Assembly: GCF_024498075.1 (NCBI RefSeq)
Contig: NZ_JANHOF010000004.1
Coordinates: 617,035 to 681,034, forward strand
From: Paenibacillus mendelii
GTDB taxonomy: Bacteria > Bacillota > Bacilli > Paenibacillales > Paenibacillaceae
DNA: 64,000 bases
Direction of reading: 5' to 3'
A program made the position numbers and the translations under genes. The first letter of the stretch is position 1; the number at the start of each line of letters is the position of its first letter. This document shows positions 43,301-51,852 of this stretch, piece after piece. The notes under the pieces were generated by a model. It did not search any database and had not been told where the DNA came from. It saw only the letters and a list, made by a program, of their open reading frames with translations.

Positions 43301-44413
43301 TTATGGCCTCGGCCGGCGATCGGCGACGGTCCCCCGGTTCACCCATTGCGCCTGGACGCGATGCAGGCATTCCGGCGGCGCCGTCTTCCCGTCCGTCCCC
43401 TCGTACAGTTCGATGAAAGCCTCCACCGCCTTGCGCCCCAGCAGCTCCTTGGGCACGTGAACGGTGGACAAAGCCGGCGCCATGTAGCCAGCGGCCGGGA
43501 CGTCGTCGAAGCCGAGCACACTCATTTCGTCCGGAATGCGGACGTTGCGCTCGTACAGCAGCTGCATGACGCCGAATGCGATCAGATCGTTGGCCGCCAC
43601 GATCGCATCCGGCTTATTGCCCGAGTCGAGCAGCTTCCGGGCCCCCTTGAAGCCGGCCGCGACGCCGGCGATGCCCTCGTCCATGCGCTCGACGACGATG
43701 AGGGATTCGTCGAGCGTCCACTGCTCTTCCATCGCGACCCGATAGCCCGCCAACCGTTCGCGAAAGCTGAGCGGAATCGTGCCGTGCCCGTGCTCGCCGG
43801 CGATGAACGCGATCTTCCTATGTCCGAGCGCCTGCAGCCGCCGGACCGTGTCCATCATCGCCCCGGCATTGTCGATGCCGATCCACGGAAAAGGCGAGCC
43901 CGCATGCTGCGGGTCTATCAGAACCGTCGGTACGCTCCATTCCTCCAGCGCCTTCAGCAGCCACGAATCGTGGGCCAGCACGGCGATGAAGCCGTCTACC
44001 ATGCCGCTGCGCGCCGCTTCCAGCACGGTTGTGGCAGACTGCGGATCATTCATCGAATCGTCGGTGAAATAGAGGATGTTCAAGCCGGCTTGGCGGCAAG
44101 CGTCGGCAACCCCTTGGAAGATGATCGCGTGAAACGGATCCTCGTCCATGCGCTCCTTGGGCAGGCCGAATACGTAGCCGACGGAATGGCTCCGCGACAG
44201 CCGGTTGCCGCGCGCGGAAGCGCGGGGAACGTAGCGAAGCTCCTCCATCACCTTCAATACGTTGCGCCGGGTCGCGTCGTCCACAGACGGGCTGTTGTTG
44301 ATGACGCGCGAAACCGTGGAGCGGCCGACGCCGGCCGCCTTAGCGACATCGTTGATCGTGGCGTTGCCGGACCGCGTCTCGGCCGTCGTCCGGTCATGCG
44401 CAGACTTCTTCAT
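43301..44413 (-). CDS. LacI-family transcriptional regulator
   Basis: About 370 residues: N-terminal helix-turn-helix and hinge (TINDVAKAAGVGRSTVSRVINN, then RRNVLKVMEELRYVP), followed by a periplasmic-binding-protein-like ligand domain (SHSVGYVFGLPKE, VPTVLIDPQHAG, KIAFIAGEHG, PDAIVAANDLIAFGVMQ, MSVLGFDDVPAAGYM, LSTVHVPKELLGRKAVE). AAGGAG precedes the ATG. It probably controls the 1040-residue secreted protein through the tandem TGGGATCGATCCCA sites. GC-rich like the downstream gene. Confidence 0.92.
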   Translation of the reverse strand: MKKSAHDRTTAETRSGNATINDVAKAAGVGRSTVSRVINNSPSVDDATRRNVLKVMEELRYVPRASARGNRLSRSHSVGYVFGLPKERMDEDPFHAIIFQGVADACRQAGLNILYFTDDSMNDPQSATTVLEAARSGMVDGFIAVLAHDSWLLKALEEWSVPTVLIDPQHAGSPFPWIGIDNAGAMMDTVRRLQALGHRKIAFIAGEHGHGTIPLSFRERLAGYRVAMEEQWTLDESLIVVERMDEGIAGVAAGFKGARKLLDSGNKPDAIVAANDLIAFGVMQLLYERNVRIPDEMSVLGFDDVPAAGYMAPALSTVHVPKELLGRKAVEAFIELYEGTDGKTAPPECLHRVQAQWVNRGTVADRRPRP

Positions 44414-44492
44414 CATAAGTTCTCCTTGTCGGTTGTCGTATGCACTTCGATCATAACATTGTTATCGCTTTTTGGGAACGATTCCACGACAT

Positions 44493-44789
44493 TTAAACGC
44501 CGCGCCGATCGACTCCATCCGCCGACGCCCGCAAGCAGCCCACCGACCATTCGGCCAGCGGGCTGTCTCGATCGCGATGGCTAATCGAACAAGCTCGCGA
44601 TGACGCCTGGGCTACCCGCTTCCCGCCGGCCAGCGCGACAACCTCCATTTTGCAGAAGCGGCGCCCGGAATCGATGACCTTCGGGTACAGATTCACCCGG
44701 TCGCCGATCTCCACCGGCGCGAGGCAGTAGACGGACGTGCTGAGCGCGGCTATTTCACCGTGCGTTTCATCATCGATTATATATAACAT
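44493..44789 (-). pseudogene. Hotdog-thioesterase-like fragment
   Basis: STSVYCLAPVEIGDRVNLYP, VIDSGRRFCKMEVVALAGGK and RVAQASS resemble the second half of PaaI/FapR-type hotdog thioesterases, but the N-terminal half with the helix is missing and the C-terminal third (RASADGVDRRGV) looks random. Probably a truncated remnant at the edge of the GC-rich segment. No ribosome site is seen. Confidence 0.4.
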
Positions 44790-45299
44790 TTATTTAGGAG
44801 ATCATCCAACTCTTCCGAGTACTTCCTGAAGCATCTATTTATATGATCCGCCCCTGCTAATAGACTGGGTGTTTAGGCCCCACGCGGCTTTTCGAATTAC
44901 AAAACCGTCAGATTCCGTAAAATGAGTATTAAGAGTATTAGACTGATCCCAATAACAGAAACAGCGGTAGCCATGGACAAGAAAATAAAGTCCTAGACTG
45001 CCACTGTCTTATTGAACTCCCGTTAGCTTAACTGACTTCCCGCATACAGGAGTTTGCGCTCAGTCAATTATCCCCCTGAGGAATTCAAGTGAACGTTGCA
45101 ACTGCAACGCCGTCGAGTCAGCGTCATACGACGGCAAACTGCTTTCCGCGGAGTAGTATTGATCACCTGGGTACAAAAAAGATCGGCATGATCGGTCGAT
45201 GCCGCGAGCTCAAGTGCCGCCTCATGAACGTACATTCGGAAGTTCGTCAGTTCCTGATTTGTACATTCTCAAGCTGTAGTTTACTAGCAGATTCGGTTA
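44790..45299. other. Intergenic region with hairpin repeat copy A
   Basis: No gene recognised. ACAGCGGTAG (about 44957-44966) can pair with CTGCCACTGT (about 44999-45008) around an inner GGAC/GTCC stem, followed by ACTCCCGTTAGCTTAACTGA at 45015-45034. This tail recurs in the repeat copies listed at 47.1, 49.5 and 56.0 kb. The remainder up to the PadR promoter holds short protein-like frames without starts. Confidence 0.45.
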
Positions 45300-45343
45300 T
45301 TGAATTTTTATTACACACGTGCTATATTCCACATGTGAAATAC
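45300..45343 (+). promoter_or_regulatory. Sigma-A promoter and PadR operator
   Basis: TTGAAT (45300-45305), a 17-base spacer and TATATT (45323-45328), followed by CACATGTG (about 45332-45339), a short palindrome of the ATGT/ACAT kind PadR proteins bind. It is about 35 bases from the PadR start codon. Confidence 0.65.
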
Positions 45344-45363
45344 TTAATATAAGGAGTCTCTCT

Positions 45364-45936
45364 ATGCATACATTATCGAATGTCGAATTCATGCTCCTGC
45401 AAATGATCGCGGAACATCGTCAAGCTTCCGGATACGATATTATAAAGTTAGTCGAGCAGCGAGGTTATAAAGAATGGGCGAATATCGGTACAACTTCGAT
45501 ATATGCAGGATTGAAGAAACTTAGCGATAAAGGATGGATCTCACCTGAGACATCCGACGAGAAATCCGGCAAGGGGCCAACGCCGACCCGGTTTGCCCTC
45601 ACCGAAGTGGGTATACGTAAGCTGAGAAATGAAATTCTTAATAGTCTGTCGTCTACACGGGAACGTGACATCCGCTTCGATCTCGGTTTGGCCGCTTTGC
45701 CCCATATCGGGAAGGAAGAGGCCGTCATTGCTTTACGGAAACGACTGGATTTTCTTGGACAAGCTTCGATAAAAATAAGACAGAGGTACGAATCACAAGG
45801 CGGAGCTAGCTTGCCGCTGAACGTAAGGGCGTTGTTCTTGCATCCATTCAGCTTAATCGAGACCGAGCAAGCATTCGTTAGCCGTTTAATACATGAATTA
45901 TTGGAGGAGACAAGTAGACATGATCAGATTTATTGA
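45364..45936 (+). CDS. PadR-family transcriptional regulator
   Basis: A 190-residue winged-helix repressor: MHTLSNVEFMLLQMIAEHRQ, ASGYDIIKLVEQRGYKEW, TTSIYAGLKKLSDKGWI, then the wing PTPTRFALTEVG, plus a C-terminal helical dimerisation part. AAGGAG lies 8 bases before ATG 45364. The 3' end overlaps the BtrH-like gene by 17 bases, so the regulator controls its partner and itself. Confidence 0.9.
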   Translation: MHTLSNVEFMLLQMIAEHRQASGYDIIKLVEQRGYKEWANIGTTSIYAGLKKLSDKGWISPETSDEKSGKGPTPTRFALTEVGIRKLRNEILNSLSSTRERDIRFDLGLAALPHIGKEEAVIALRKRLDFLGQASIKIRQRYESQGGASLPLNVRALFLHPFSLIETEQAFVSRLIHELLEETSRHDQIY

Positions 45937-46900
45937 AGGTTTCATTCCTTATCAAGGCGAACATTGCGAAACAACCGCCATAGGCAATTTAATGCAATAT
46001 GCGGGCGTCCGCTTGTCTGAGCCGATGTTGTTTGGACTCGGGCAAGGGCTTGGTTTCATATACTGGGATTCGAAGGGAATGGACTTCCCCTTCATTGGAG
46101 GAAGGGTAAAACCGGATAAACTGACTGCTTATCTCGCCGAACGACTCGGCTTGAATGTCAGATATCAAGAAACCTCATCCGTCAATAAGGCATGGCAGAA
46201 CGTCCGAAGCAGCATCGAACACGGCATTCCAATTGGGCTTAAATTAGATGCCTATTACTTGGATTATTTTAAGAACAAAGTGCACTTCGCCGGTCACTAT
46301 GCGGTACTTTACGGTATAGATGACGAATACGCCTACATGGCGGACACCAGACAACAGGGTGGATTTGTGAAGACGCGTTTGACAAGCTTGGCCGCTGCCA
46401 GAAATGCAAAGGGACCCATGAGCTCCCGGAATCGTTCCTTTACGATTGAGCCAAACGACGCATTGCCTCCGCTTGTTCCTGCTATACGCGAATCCTTGAC
46501 CATGAATGCGCATGACTATCTCAACCCGCCCATTCGGAATATTGGCAATAAAGGCATTATTAAAATGAGCAATGAAATCTTGAAGTGGCCTTCTCGCAGC
46601 AACAATTTCGAACATGATTTATGTCTTACCGCGACACTAATGGAGCGGGCGGGAACTGGCGGCGCTTTATTTCGGAATCTGTATAGGGATTATTTGAGAG
46701 AATGCGCTGATCGGCTGGAGGACCCGAGGATCGAACAAGCCCACCGTATGTTTACAGAGATCGCTCCAATGTGGGTCAGCGTCTCTGCTTCAATCGACCA
46801 TGCAGGAAGAACAGGTGAGCACCAAGAGCTCATGCAGGCGTCTAAGCTGTTGCTCGAGATTGCGGATAAAGAACGCGCAGCCATGGAGCTATTGTTGTGA
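45920..46900 (+). CDS. BtrH-like protein (BtrH N-terminal / DUF4872 type)
   Basis: About 326 residues with the BtrH-like opening GEHCETTAIGNLMQYAGVRLSEPMLFGLG: a Cys near residue 15 followed by a later His in VHFAGHYAVLYGID and an Asp in YMADTRQ, which fits a papain/C39-like Cys-His-Asp arrangement. BtrH of butirosin biosynthesis transfers an acyl group; stand-alone homologues are poorly studied. The C-terminal half is helical. GGAGG precedes ATG 45920 by about 13 bases. It is controlled with the overlapping PadR gene. The acyl donor and acceptor are unknown. Confidence 0.78.
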   Translation: MIRFIEGFIPYQGEHCETTAIGNLMQYAGVRLSEPMLFGLGQGLGFIYWDSKGMDFPFIGGRVKPDKLTAYLAERLGLNVRYQETSSVNKAWQNVRSSIEHGIPIGLKLDAYYLDYFKNKVHFAGHYAVLYGIDDEYAYMADTRQQGGFVKTRLTSLAAARNAKGPMSSRNRSFTIEPNDALPPLVPAIRESLTMNAHDYLNPPIRNIGNKGIIKMSNEILKWPSRSNNFEHDLCLTATLMERAGTGGALFRNLYRDYLRECADRLEDPRIEQAHRMFTEIAPMWVSVSASIDHAGRTGEHQELMQASKLLLEIADKERAAMELLL

Positions 46901-46974
46901 AAGCCTTACACTTACATTGAACGGAATCATTCCATTCGGCACGCATGCTTTAACCCAGTGTCAGCTTAAGCACC

Positions 46975-46999
46975 AGCACCTCACGATGGTGCTTTTTTT
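46975..46999 (+). terminator. Terminator of the PadR-BtrH operon
   Basis: AGCACC (46975-46980) and GGTGCT (46988-46993) form a stem with a 7-base loop, followed by seven T. It lies 75 bases after the stop codon. Confidence 0.82.
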
Positions 47000-47040
47000 C
47001 TTACCATACTTGGGGTCAACGAGCGTAATCTGCCCAATTT

Positions 47041-47190
47041 TAACGAGGCCACAGAATATTCCGGCAGCCTCGTTCTTGTTGATATATGGAACTATCGTGT
47101 CCCAATTAGCTTAATAAAACAAGGAACAGCTGCCGCGGCAAACTGCTCCTTGTTTCGTTCAACTATAGTTCTCCGTTAGCTGAACGATCA
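47041..47190. repeat. Dispersed hairpin repeat, copy B
   Basis: Contains CGAGGC...GCCTCG (about 47044-47072), then AGCTGCCGCGGCAAACTGCT and a tail with TTCAACTATAGTT and CTCCGTTAGCTGAACGAT (47171-47188). The last 65 bases are closely similar to copy C at 49479-49540. There is no coding potential. Confidence 0.7.
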
Positions 47191-47212
47191 CCCTTCATAC
47201 AAAAAGTGAGAT

Positions 47213-48034
47213 CTATTCAAAGTGATGCACGTTTTCAGACACCCACTGGACAAAGGTGCGTGCTTGACGGCCAGTGACCTGCTCGACAGTCGGAACCACA
47301 GTATAAGCAGATTTTGGAGGATTGGCATGCCATCCTATTACAAAATCGATAACATCCTCTTGAGCCCCCCTTTTCCTCATACGTTCACGCGCTTGCTCTT
47401 CGGTGAGCTCAACGAAATGGATATCCCTCCCGATCGCTGCACTAATCGTGTGAACCTTCTCGGGAATGGTAAGCACTTCTGGGCCGGTCAGCGTATAAAT
47501 TTTACCTGCGTGGCCGGAGTTGATTAGCGCTGTTGCAGCCACACTGCCAATATCAGCGGGGTGTATCATAGCATCCAAAGAGTCACCAAATGGCTCACTC
47601 ACAAGACCTTCCATGCGGATGGACTCAGCCCACAATAATGCATTGGACATAAACTCGGGGGTAGGCTGGAGAAAGCTCCACTCAAGGCTACTGGATTCCA
47701 CTGCCTTCTCCACCGGTCCGTTCACACCACTCCACAATACCGTAACTCGCCTTACACCAGCCTTCATAGCCAGTTTAACAATCTCAGGTCCAGTCTGCAG
47801 CGGTCCGTATCCTTCACTGTTGAAAGTGATCAAATGCATCCCTGAAACTCCGTTTAATGCCGGTACAAGAGATTCTGGTACCGTAAGGTCGCCATACACT
47901 ACCTCAACTCCTTCCGGAAAGTTTGCATTTTCCGGATTGCGCGTCATCGCACGCACACGTTGGCCGGCCAGGACTAGCTGATCGACTACATGACGACCAA
48001 CATTACCGGCTGCTCCTGTTACTAAAATGGTCAT
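47213..48034 (-). CDS. NmrA-like NAD(P)H-binding protein (quinone-reductase-like)
   Basis: A 273-residue atypical SDR: MTILVTGAAGNVGRHVVDQL gives the Rossmann motif GxxGxxG, then VRAMTRNPENANFP (Arg for NADPH phosphate), VYGDLTVPESL and VTVLWSGVNG. The catalytic YxxxK is absent, as in NmrA/QOR2-type proteins. GGAGG lies 7 bases upstream of the ATG. It is 18 bases downstream of a MerR regulator, suggesting induction by a redox-active or electrophilic compound. Confidence 0.85.
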   Translation of the reverse strand: MTILVTGAAGNVGRHVVDQLVLAGQRVRAMTRNPENANFPEGVEVVYGDLTVPESLVPALNGVSGMHLITFNSEGYGPLQTGPEIVKLAMKAGVRRVTVLWSGVNGPVEKAVESSSLEWSFLQPTPEFMSNALLWAESIRMEGLVSEPFGDSLDAMIHPADIGSVAATALINSGHAGKIYTLTGPEVLTIPEKVHTISAAIGRDIHFVELTEEQARERMRKRGAQEDVIDFVIGWHANPPKSAYTVVPTVEQVTGRQARTFVQWVSENVHHFE

Positions 48035-48052
48035 TGTTCATCCTCCTCAGTC

Positions 48053-48442
48053 TTAAACCCATTTATCCCGGTTTTCTCTCATTAAGTTAATTTGCTTTTC
48101 CAATCTTATTTGAGCTTCTTCTAATGCCAGCCTTTGTCTGATTATTTCATTCCGCTTAGTTTCATATATTTGCAACAGTTCTTCGCAATACTCGTCTTTT
48201 TTGTCATGTAGTCCATTCTCGGAATTTTCGAAGTGCTTACAATATAGAATATCCTTGATCTGATCCGTTGTTAAACCTAAACCAAGATACAATTGAATCG
48301 TGTTTATCAGTTCAACAATAGAATCATCAAACTCACGATAATTATTGTCATGACGAGGAACCGTGAGTAATCCTTTCTGCTCGTAATACCGGACGGATCT
48401 GGCACTGATCCCGGTTAGTTTAGCGATTTTACTTATCTTCAA
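48053..48442 (-). CDS. MerR-family transcriptional regulator
   Basis: About 129 residues: KISKIAKLTGISARSVRYYEQKG is the winged-helix start, followed by NYREFDDSIVELINTIQLYLGLGL and a dimerising helix. TTG 48442 is chosen since AAGGGGG stands 8 bases upstream. No metal-binding Cys cluster is visible, so a small-molecule inducer is likelier than a metal. On the minus strand TTGACT (48508-48503) with a GAC...GTC dyad lies upstream and is a probable promoter-operator for the MerR-NmrA operon. Confidence 0.85.
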   Translation of the reverse strand: MKISKIAKLTGISARSVRYYEQKGLLTVPRHDNNYREFDDSIVELINTIQLYLGLGLTTDQIKDILYCKHFENSENGLHDKKDEYCEELLQIYETKRNEIIRQRLALEEAQIRLEKQINLMRENRDKWV

Positions 48443-48689
48443 ATCACGAACCCCCTTCTTTGCAATGATTAGTTCCATCATAAAGTATGACACTAGCGTT
48501 AAAGTCAAGTCTTTTTCTTCAGATATGGGAGAAGGTTTTGTTGCGCCCTTTTACTTAATAGCAAGACCAGCGCGCCGGCCGCGGATAACGCTATATATTC
48601 TTGTACTCTAGCAGGTAATCACCGCCCGAAAAAAACTGGTCAACAATAAACGGCACAGTGGCGTATTGATTTCAGTTTTACTCAAGAAT

Positions 48690-48916
48690 GCAAAAATGCT
48701 GCTCATGGAGAGTTTCTCCATCGAAAGCAGCATCTTAGATTAGATATCGTTGATCCAATCGATACCGGCATTGGCACCAAAATTGCTTTAACAATTCTGG
48801 CTGAAGTCGGAGAAATCGATCGATTTGATCATGCAAAGAAGCTCGTTTTGTACTTGCTGGTGTTGATCCAAGCTTCCGGCAAGTTTACAGCAACACCGAG
48901 AACCTGTCACATATGA
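48690..48916 (+). pseudogene. IS110-family transposase remnant (C-terminal domain)
   Basis: DTGIGTKIALTILAEVGEID and RFDHAKKLV match the Transposase_20 helix-hairpin region of IS110 transposases, continuing to SGKFTAT and a stop. A frame change around 48845-48860 gives VLAGVDPSF in the next frame. The catalytic DEDD half is missing. Confidence 0.7.
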
Positions 48917-49061
48917 AACGAAGGAATGGGCTGGATTCTTGTGGTTTGGAAATTAGCTCGTGAAACGGACAGCTTCATTTCGCCTTATGTCCCAGTAGTT
49001 GAGGCTGAATACAATTCAGATAGAAATGATTAACATTAGATTATTGATTACGCTATTCTTG

Positions 49062-49286
49062 CTAATAGCTTGTCAATACTTCAGCACGCTTCTTATCGTA
49101 AAAGGCTCTGAGTTTTTGGTTACGCGAGCTGCGCAGACCGCATTTTACGGCCAAATATAAAGTTGTTCGTAGCCTTCGTGAACCGCGTTTGGTGATCATG
49201 TTTCGAAGTGGTACTCCCACGATAAGCGCGTCAAGAACCAGTGCACCGAACCGAATCCAGAAACCGGCGGGGTCATTTGTGTTCAA
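49062..49286 (-). pseudogene. Chimeric ORF: RDD-family start fused to IS110 transposase tail
   Basis: From TTG 49286 (GAGGGG 8 bases upstream) the first 28 codons read DPAGFWIRFGALVLDALIVG, the opening of RDD membrane proteins. From about 49203 the frame continues ITKRGSRRLRTTLYLAVKCG then RNQKLRAFYDKKRAE, the end of an IS110 transposase. The join is a deletion or insertion breakpoint; neither half is functional. The orientation is opposite to the remnant at 48.7-48.9 kb. Confidence 0.7.
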
Positions 49287-49478
49287 ATTAGTATCCCCTC
49301 TCCATTCGATACAACCTTGTTCGCTATTTTCTCAGTTGCCTAAAAACCAGGGCTACCCCACCGATACCATATCGGATGCGTCTCGCCCTTTATTCCCCAG
49401 CATTATTTACATATAAGAATACGCCTTCAATATTACTAACATATTCCACACCCCTCTGAACTATCCTGCTAAAATCAA

Positions 49479-49540
49479 AGAGCAGCTGCCGCAAACTGCT
49501 CCTTATTCGTTCAACTATTGTTCTCCGTTAACTGAACATC
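49479..49540. repeat. Dispersed hairpin repeat, copy C
   Basis: GAGCAGCTGCCGCAAACTGC, then CTCCTTATTCGTTCAACTAT and TTCTCCGTTAACTGAACAT; nearly the same as the last part of copy B at 47122-47188. It is situated directly after the stop of the small membrane protein gene, where it could serve as a terminator on the minus strand. Confidence 0.7.
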
Positions 49541-49551
49541 CAACAAGTTAT

Positions 49552-49929
49552 CTAACCATTCATCGCAGTAATTAGAAAACAAATCGCTGTGAGAAAAGCT
49601 AATGGTGTCATAACAAGCTTTTCCTTTTTACTTTTGGACAAAGCATTCATAAAGGTATTCACTATTAAATAAAATGCAAAAAAGTAACATACTCCCTTTG
49701 CACTGGTTTCTAAAGCATCTATCGAGATTACATTCCCTGCTTGTAGTATAAACATGATTGCAACTAACTGAATTAATACCGAAATGGCACATGCAACTCT
49801 CATTTGTTTTGGCATTACTTTATACTTACCGCCCATTGCAAATTCTCCGTAAGGTAAACCCATAGCTAACAATATGGACAAAATAGCAAGTGCCAAAAAA
49901 ATTACACTTCCGATCCATGCAATAATCAC
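49552..49929 (-). CDS. Small four-helix membrane protein, function unknown
   Basis: A 125-residue protein with four hydrophobic segments (AWIGSVIFLALAILSILLA; ISVLIQLVAIMFILQA; YFFAFYLIVNTFMNAL; PLAFLTAICFLITAM). GTG 49929 has GGGG about 7 bases upstream. The sequence is AT-rich compared with its neighbours. No domain is recognised beyond a Bacillus-type conserved membrane protein. Confidence 0.65.
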   Translation of the reverse strand: MIIAWIGSVIFLALAILSILLAMGLPYGEFAMGGKYKVMPKQMRVACAISVLIQLVAIMFILQAGNVISIDALETSAKGVCYFFAFYLIVNTFMNALSKSKKEKLVMTPLAFLTAICFLITAMNG

Positions 49930-50379
49930 TTTCTCACCCCAATTTTACTTATTGTTTATTTCCAAATGTTTTGGTATTTATATATTTATTCAAGCATCCT
50001 CCCGTTAGCACAATGATTCTCTATAATCGAAGCTTGATCTATACTTCTCCCCCAAATATCTCAGTTTCATAATCGAATAGAACAATACCATCCTGATTAT
50101 CCCTATCAAATAGATTTCGCAGTTCCGTCATCATCGGATTGTAATTCGGATGCCCGGGTACAGGGCAGTAGGAAGATGATAGCAACCGGCCTCTCAAGCC
50201 CTGGCGTTGATGCAGAAGTTTATATACGGAACAAAAGGCTGCCACGCGGCAGCCCTTTGGTTATTGAACATCATTCCTCATTAGTGGAACAAAGGGCTGC
50301 GCACGGCCACCTTTTCGATATTGACTCTTCCCTTCCTGGGGCTACCCAGGGGCCGATTGTTAAAGGGTTGACGGCTTCT
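49930..50379. other. Intergenic region with methyltransferase remnant and hairpins
   Basis: Minus-strand codons 50170-50039 read GHPNYNPMMTELRNLFDRDN then IVLFDYETEIFGGEV, the C-terminal end of a class I SAM-dependent methyltransferase; the rest is gone. AAAGGCTGCC/GGCAGCCCTTT (about 50243-50264) is a strong hairpin, with a weaker relative at about 50297-50322. CTCCCGTTAGCACAATGATT near 49999-50018 resembles the tail of the dispersed repeat. Confidence 0.55.
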
Positions 50380-50841
50380 TTAGAATGGTTTAAGGATCAT
50401 AAGTACGGTTATGGCAATCATAAGCAGCTGTGACGCCGTCTCGATTGGTACGATCTTTTTCATCAATCGACCGAGCTCGGAGGGTACTTCATCCCCTTTG
50501 CTTTGACTTATAGATACAATTTCCATGATCTTTTTCATGTGCGGCCCGATTAATCCCTCGATCGTAGCGACCATGAGCAACGATAAAAGGATCGATATAT
50601 TTAGCCATATTTGGGACAACCCCATCTTCGTTATGATCATAAGCCAAACCCCGGTAATAATAAGTATGGCTCCGCCAATTTTAGGCAGGATGGCAAGCTT
50701 GTTCGTTACATCAAAAGCAAAACGCAACTGGCCGACGGTTCTAGCGGACCTTCGAATGACGGGTGCCACTAAAGCGGGACCGATTACCGCGATAGAAGCC
50801 AATATGTGCAAAACGAGGATCCATCCAAACAAACTCACCAT
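50380..50841 (-). CDS. DUF2269-like membrane protein
   Basis: A 153-residue protein with four membrane helices (FGWILVLHILASIAVIGPALV; ILPKIGGAILIITGVWLMI; LNISILLSLLMVATIEGLI; ETASQLLMIAITVLMIL). It resembles DUF2269 integral membrane proteins. It is 15 bases downstream of the NAD(P)-binding gene and so probably co-transcribed with it. No function can be stated. Confidence 0.7.
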   Translation of the reverse strand: MVSLFGWILVLHILASIAVIGPALVAPVIRRSARTVGQLRFAFDVTNKLAILPKIGGAILIITGVWLMIITKMGLSQIWLNISILLSLLMVATIEGLIGPHMKKIMEIVSISQSKGDEVPSELGRLMKKIVPIETASQLLMIAITVLMILKPF

Positions 50842-50856
50842 CTCCCTTTTTGCTCC

Positions 50857-51585
50857 TTAGCACACCGGAATCTCCCTTTGATAGGCGAGTCCGACCCTTT
50901 TCCTCTTAAAAGGCCCTCCGAGCTCGATATGGTCCAGCATGCATTTCACGACATCATCATAAGCAACATCCAGCTCTTGAAGCCGACTGAACAAGTAACC
51001 CGCTATATCGGCCTCGGATAATTCCTTGATAGTCTTCGGAATTGATATGGGCAAGGTTTCCGTTGTTACATGCAGATGAACCGACGCCGGATGTTCTATC
51101 GAATCAATCATAGTTCCCGGACACATAATTGACCAATCAAGCCCAGACTGCAGCAGTCGTTCAAAATTCCGGTTGTGATTTTTATACGCAGGCGGGAATC
51201 CGGGCAGATTGTTGCCAATGAGATCAGTGTATGGAATATCCAGCAGGCCGGCACCTCCCATAACCCATACCCTCCCGGAAAAACTAGGGTGGATTTCACA
51301 TTGGCTTATAATGTTATCAACGAGACGAACGAACTCATCTCCTTGACCTGCATGGCCGGCTGCAATAATAGCGGCGTCTTGATGCGAGAGCGCCTCGCCG
51401 ACGCTTACTGGGTTTATGATATCGTCCACGATCACCTTCACATGTTTGGTGGAATGCTCTCCTTGCTGTCCATAAAACTTCTCGGAGTCTCGCACGAATG
51501 CGGTCATTTCATGTCCCATTTTACACCCTTGCTCCAGCGCTCTTCTCCCCGTATTTCCCGTTGCTCCGAAAACAATAATTTTCAT
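50857..51585 (-). CDS. NAD(P)-binding SDR-like protein, HxlR-controlled
   Basis: About 242 residues: MKIIVFGATGNTGRRALEQG Rossmann start, MTAFVRDSEKF, AAIIAAGHAGQG, VWVMGGAGLLD and LDWSIMCPGTMID. This is the atypical SDR group 5 / NmrA-like pattern without YxxxK. ATG 51585 has GGAGG 8 bases upstream. The site CTTACTTAAAAGTAAG at 51692-51707 matches the one before the HxlR gene, indicating control by that regulator, typical of responses to quinones or aldehydes. Confidence 0.83.
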   Translation of the reverse strand: MKIIVFGATGNTGRRALEQGCKMGHEMTAFVRDSEKFYGQQGEHSTKHVKVIVDDIINPVSVGEALSHQDAAIIAAGHAGQGDEFVRLVDNIISQCEIHPSFSGRVWVMGGAGLLDIPYTDLIGNNLPGFPPAYKNHNRNFERLLQSGLDWSIMCPGTMIDSIEHPASVHLHVTTETLPISIPKTIKELSEADIAGYLFSRLQELDVAYDDVVKCMLDHIELGGPFKRKRVGLAYQREIPVC

Positions 51586-51691
51586 CGTTTTTTCCTCCAT
51601 TTATAATTGACTCCCGATATTTCATCTCTGGATTGACTCAAGCTTAGCATCGTTTAAAAATCTTAATAAGAACCCACTTTAATGTAGGGTC

Positions 51692-51707
51692 CTTACTTAA
51701 AAGTAAG
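51692..51707 (-). promoter_or_regulatory. HxlR-type operator (site 1)
   Basis: CTTACTTAAAAGTAAG: 7-base arms around AA, 107 bases before the NAD(P)-binding gene. Only one base differs from site 2 at 52200-52215 read on the minus strand (CTTACTTAAAGGTAAG). Confidence 0.65.
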
Positions 51708-51776
51708 CATTAAGCAGAAAGGGTTATCCATGTTGGTCCACGACGAAAATCTTAAAGGAAGTTTGACTGTAAATAG

Positions 51777-51811
51777 CAAAAGCTGCCAGGAAAAACCCTT
51801 GGCAGCTTTTG
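51777..51811. terminator. Bidirectional terminator after the HxlR gene
   Basis: CAAAAGCTGCCA...TGGCAGCTTTTG: a perfect 12-bp stem flanked by A and T tracts. It is 42 bases beyond the stop of the HxlR gene on the minus strand. Confidence 0.8.
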
Positions 51812-51852
51812 TTATGAGTGCTTGAATTAGTTGCAAATGAATTGAACCAGCT

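Noticed and set aside
43346..44584. 412-codon plus-strand frame
   Set aside because: It lies opposite the LacI gene in GC-rich DNA; the translation is Arg/His-rich and random-looking, while the minus frame is a perfect LacI protein.
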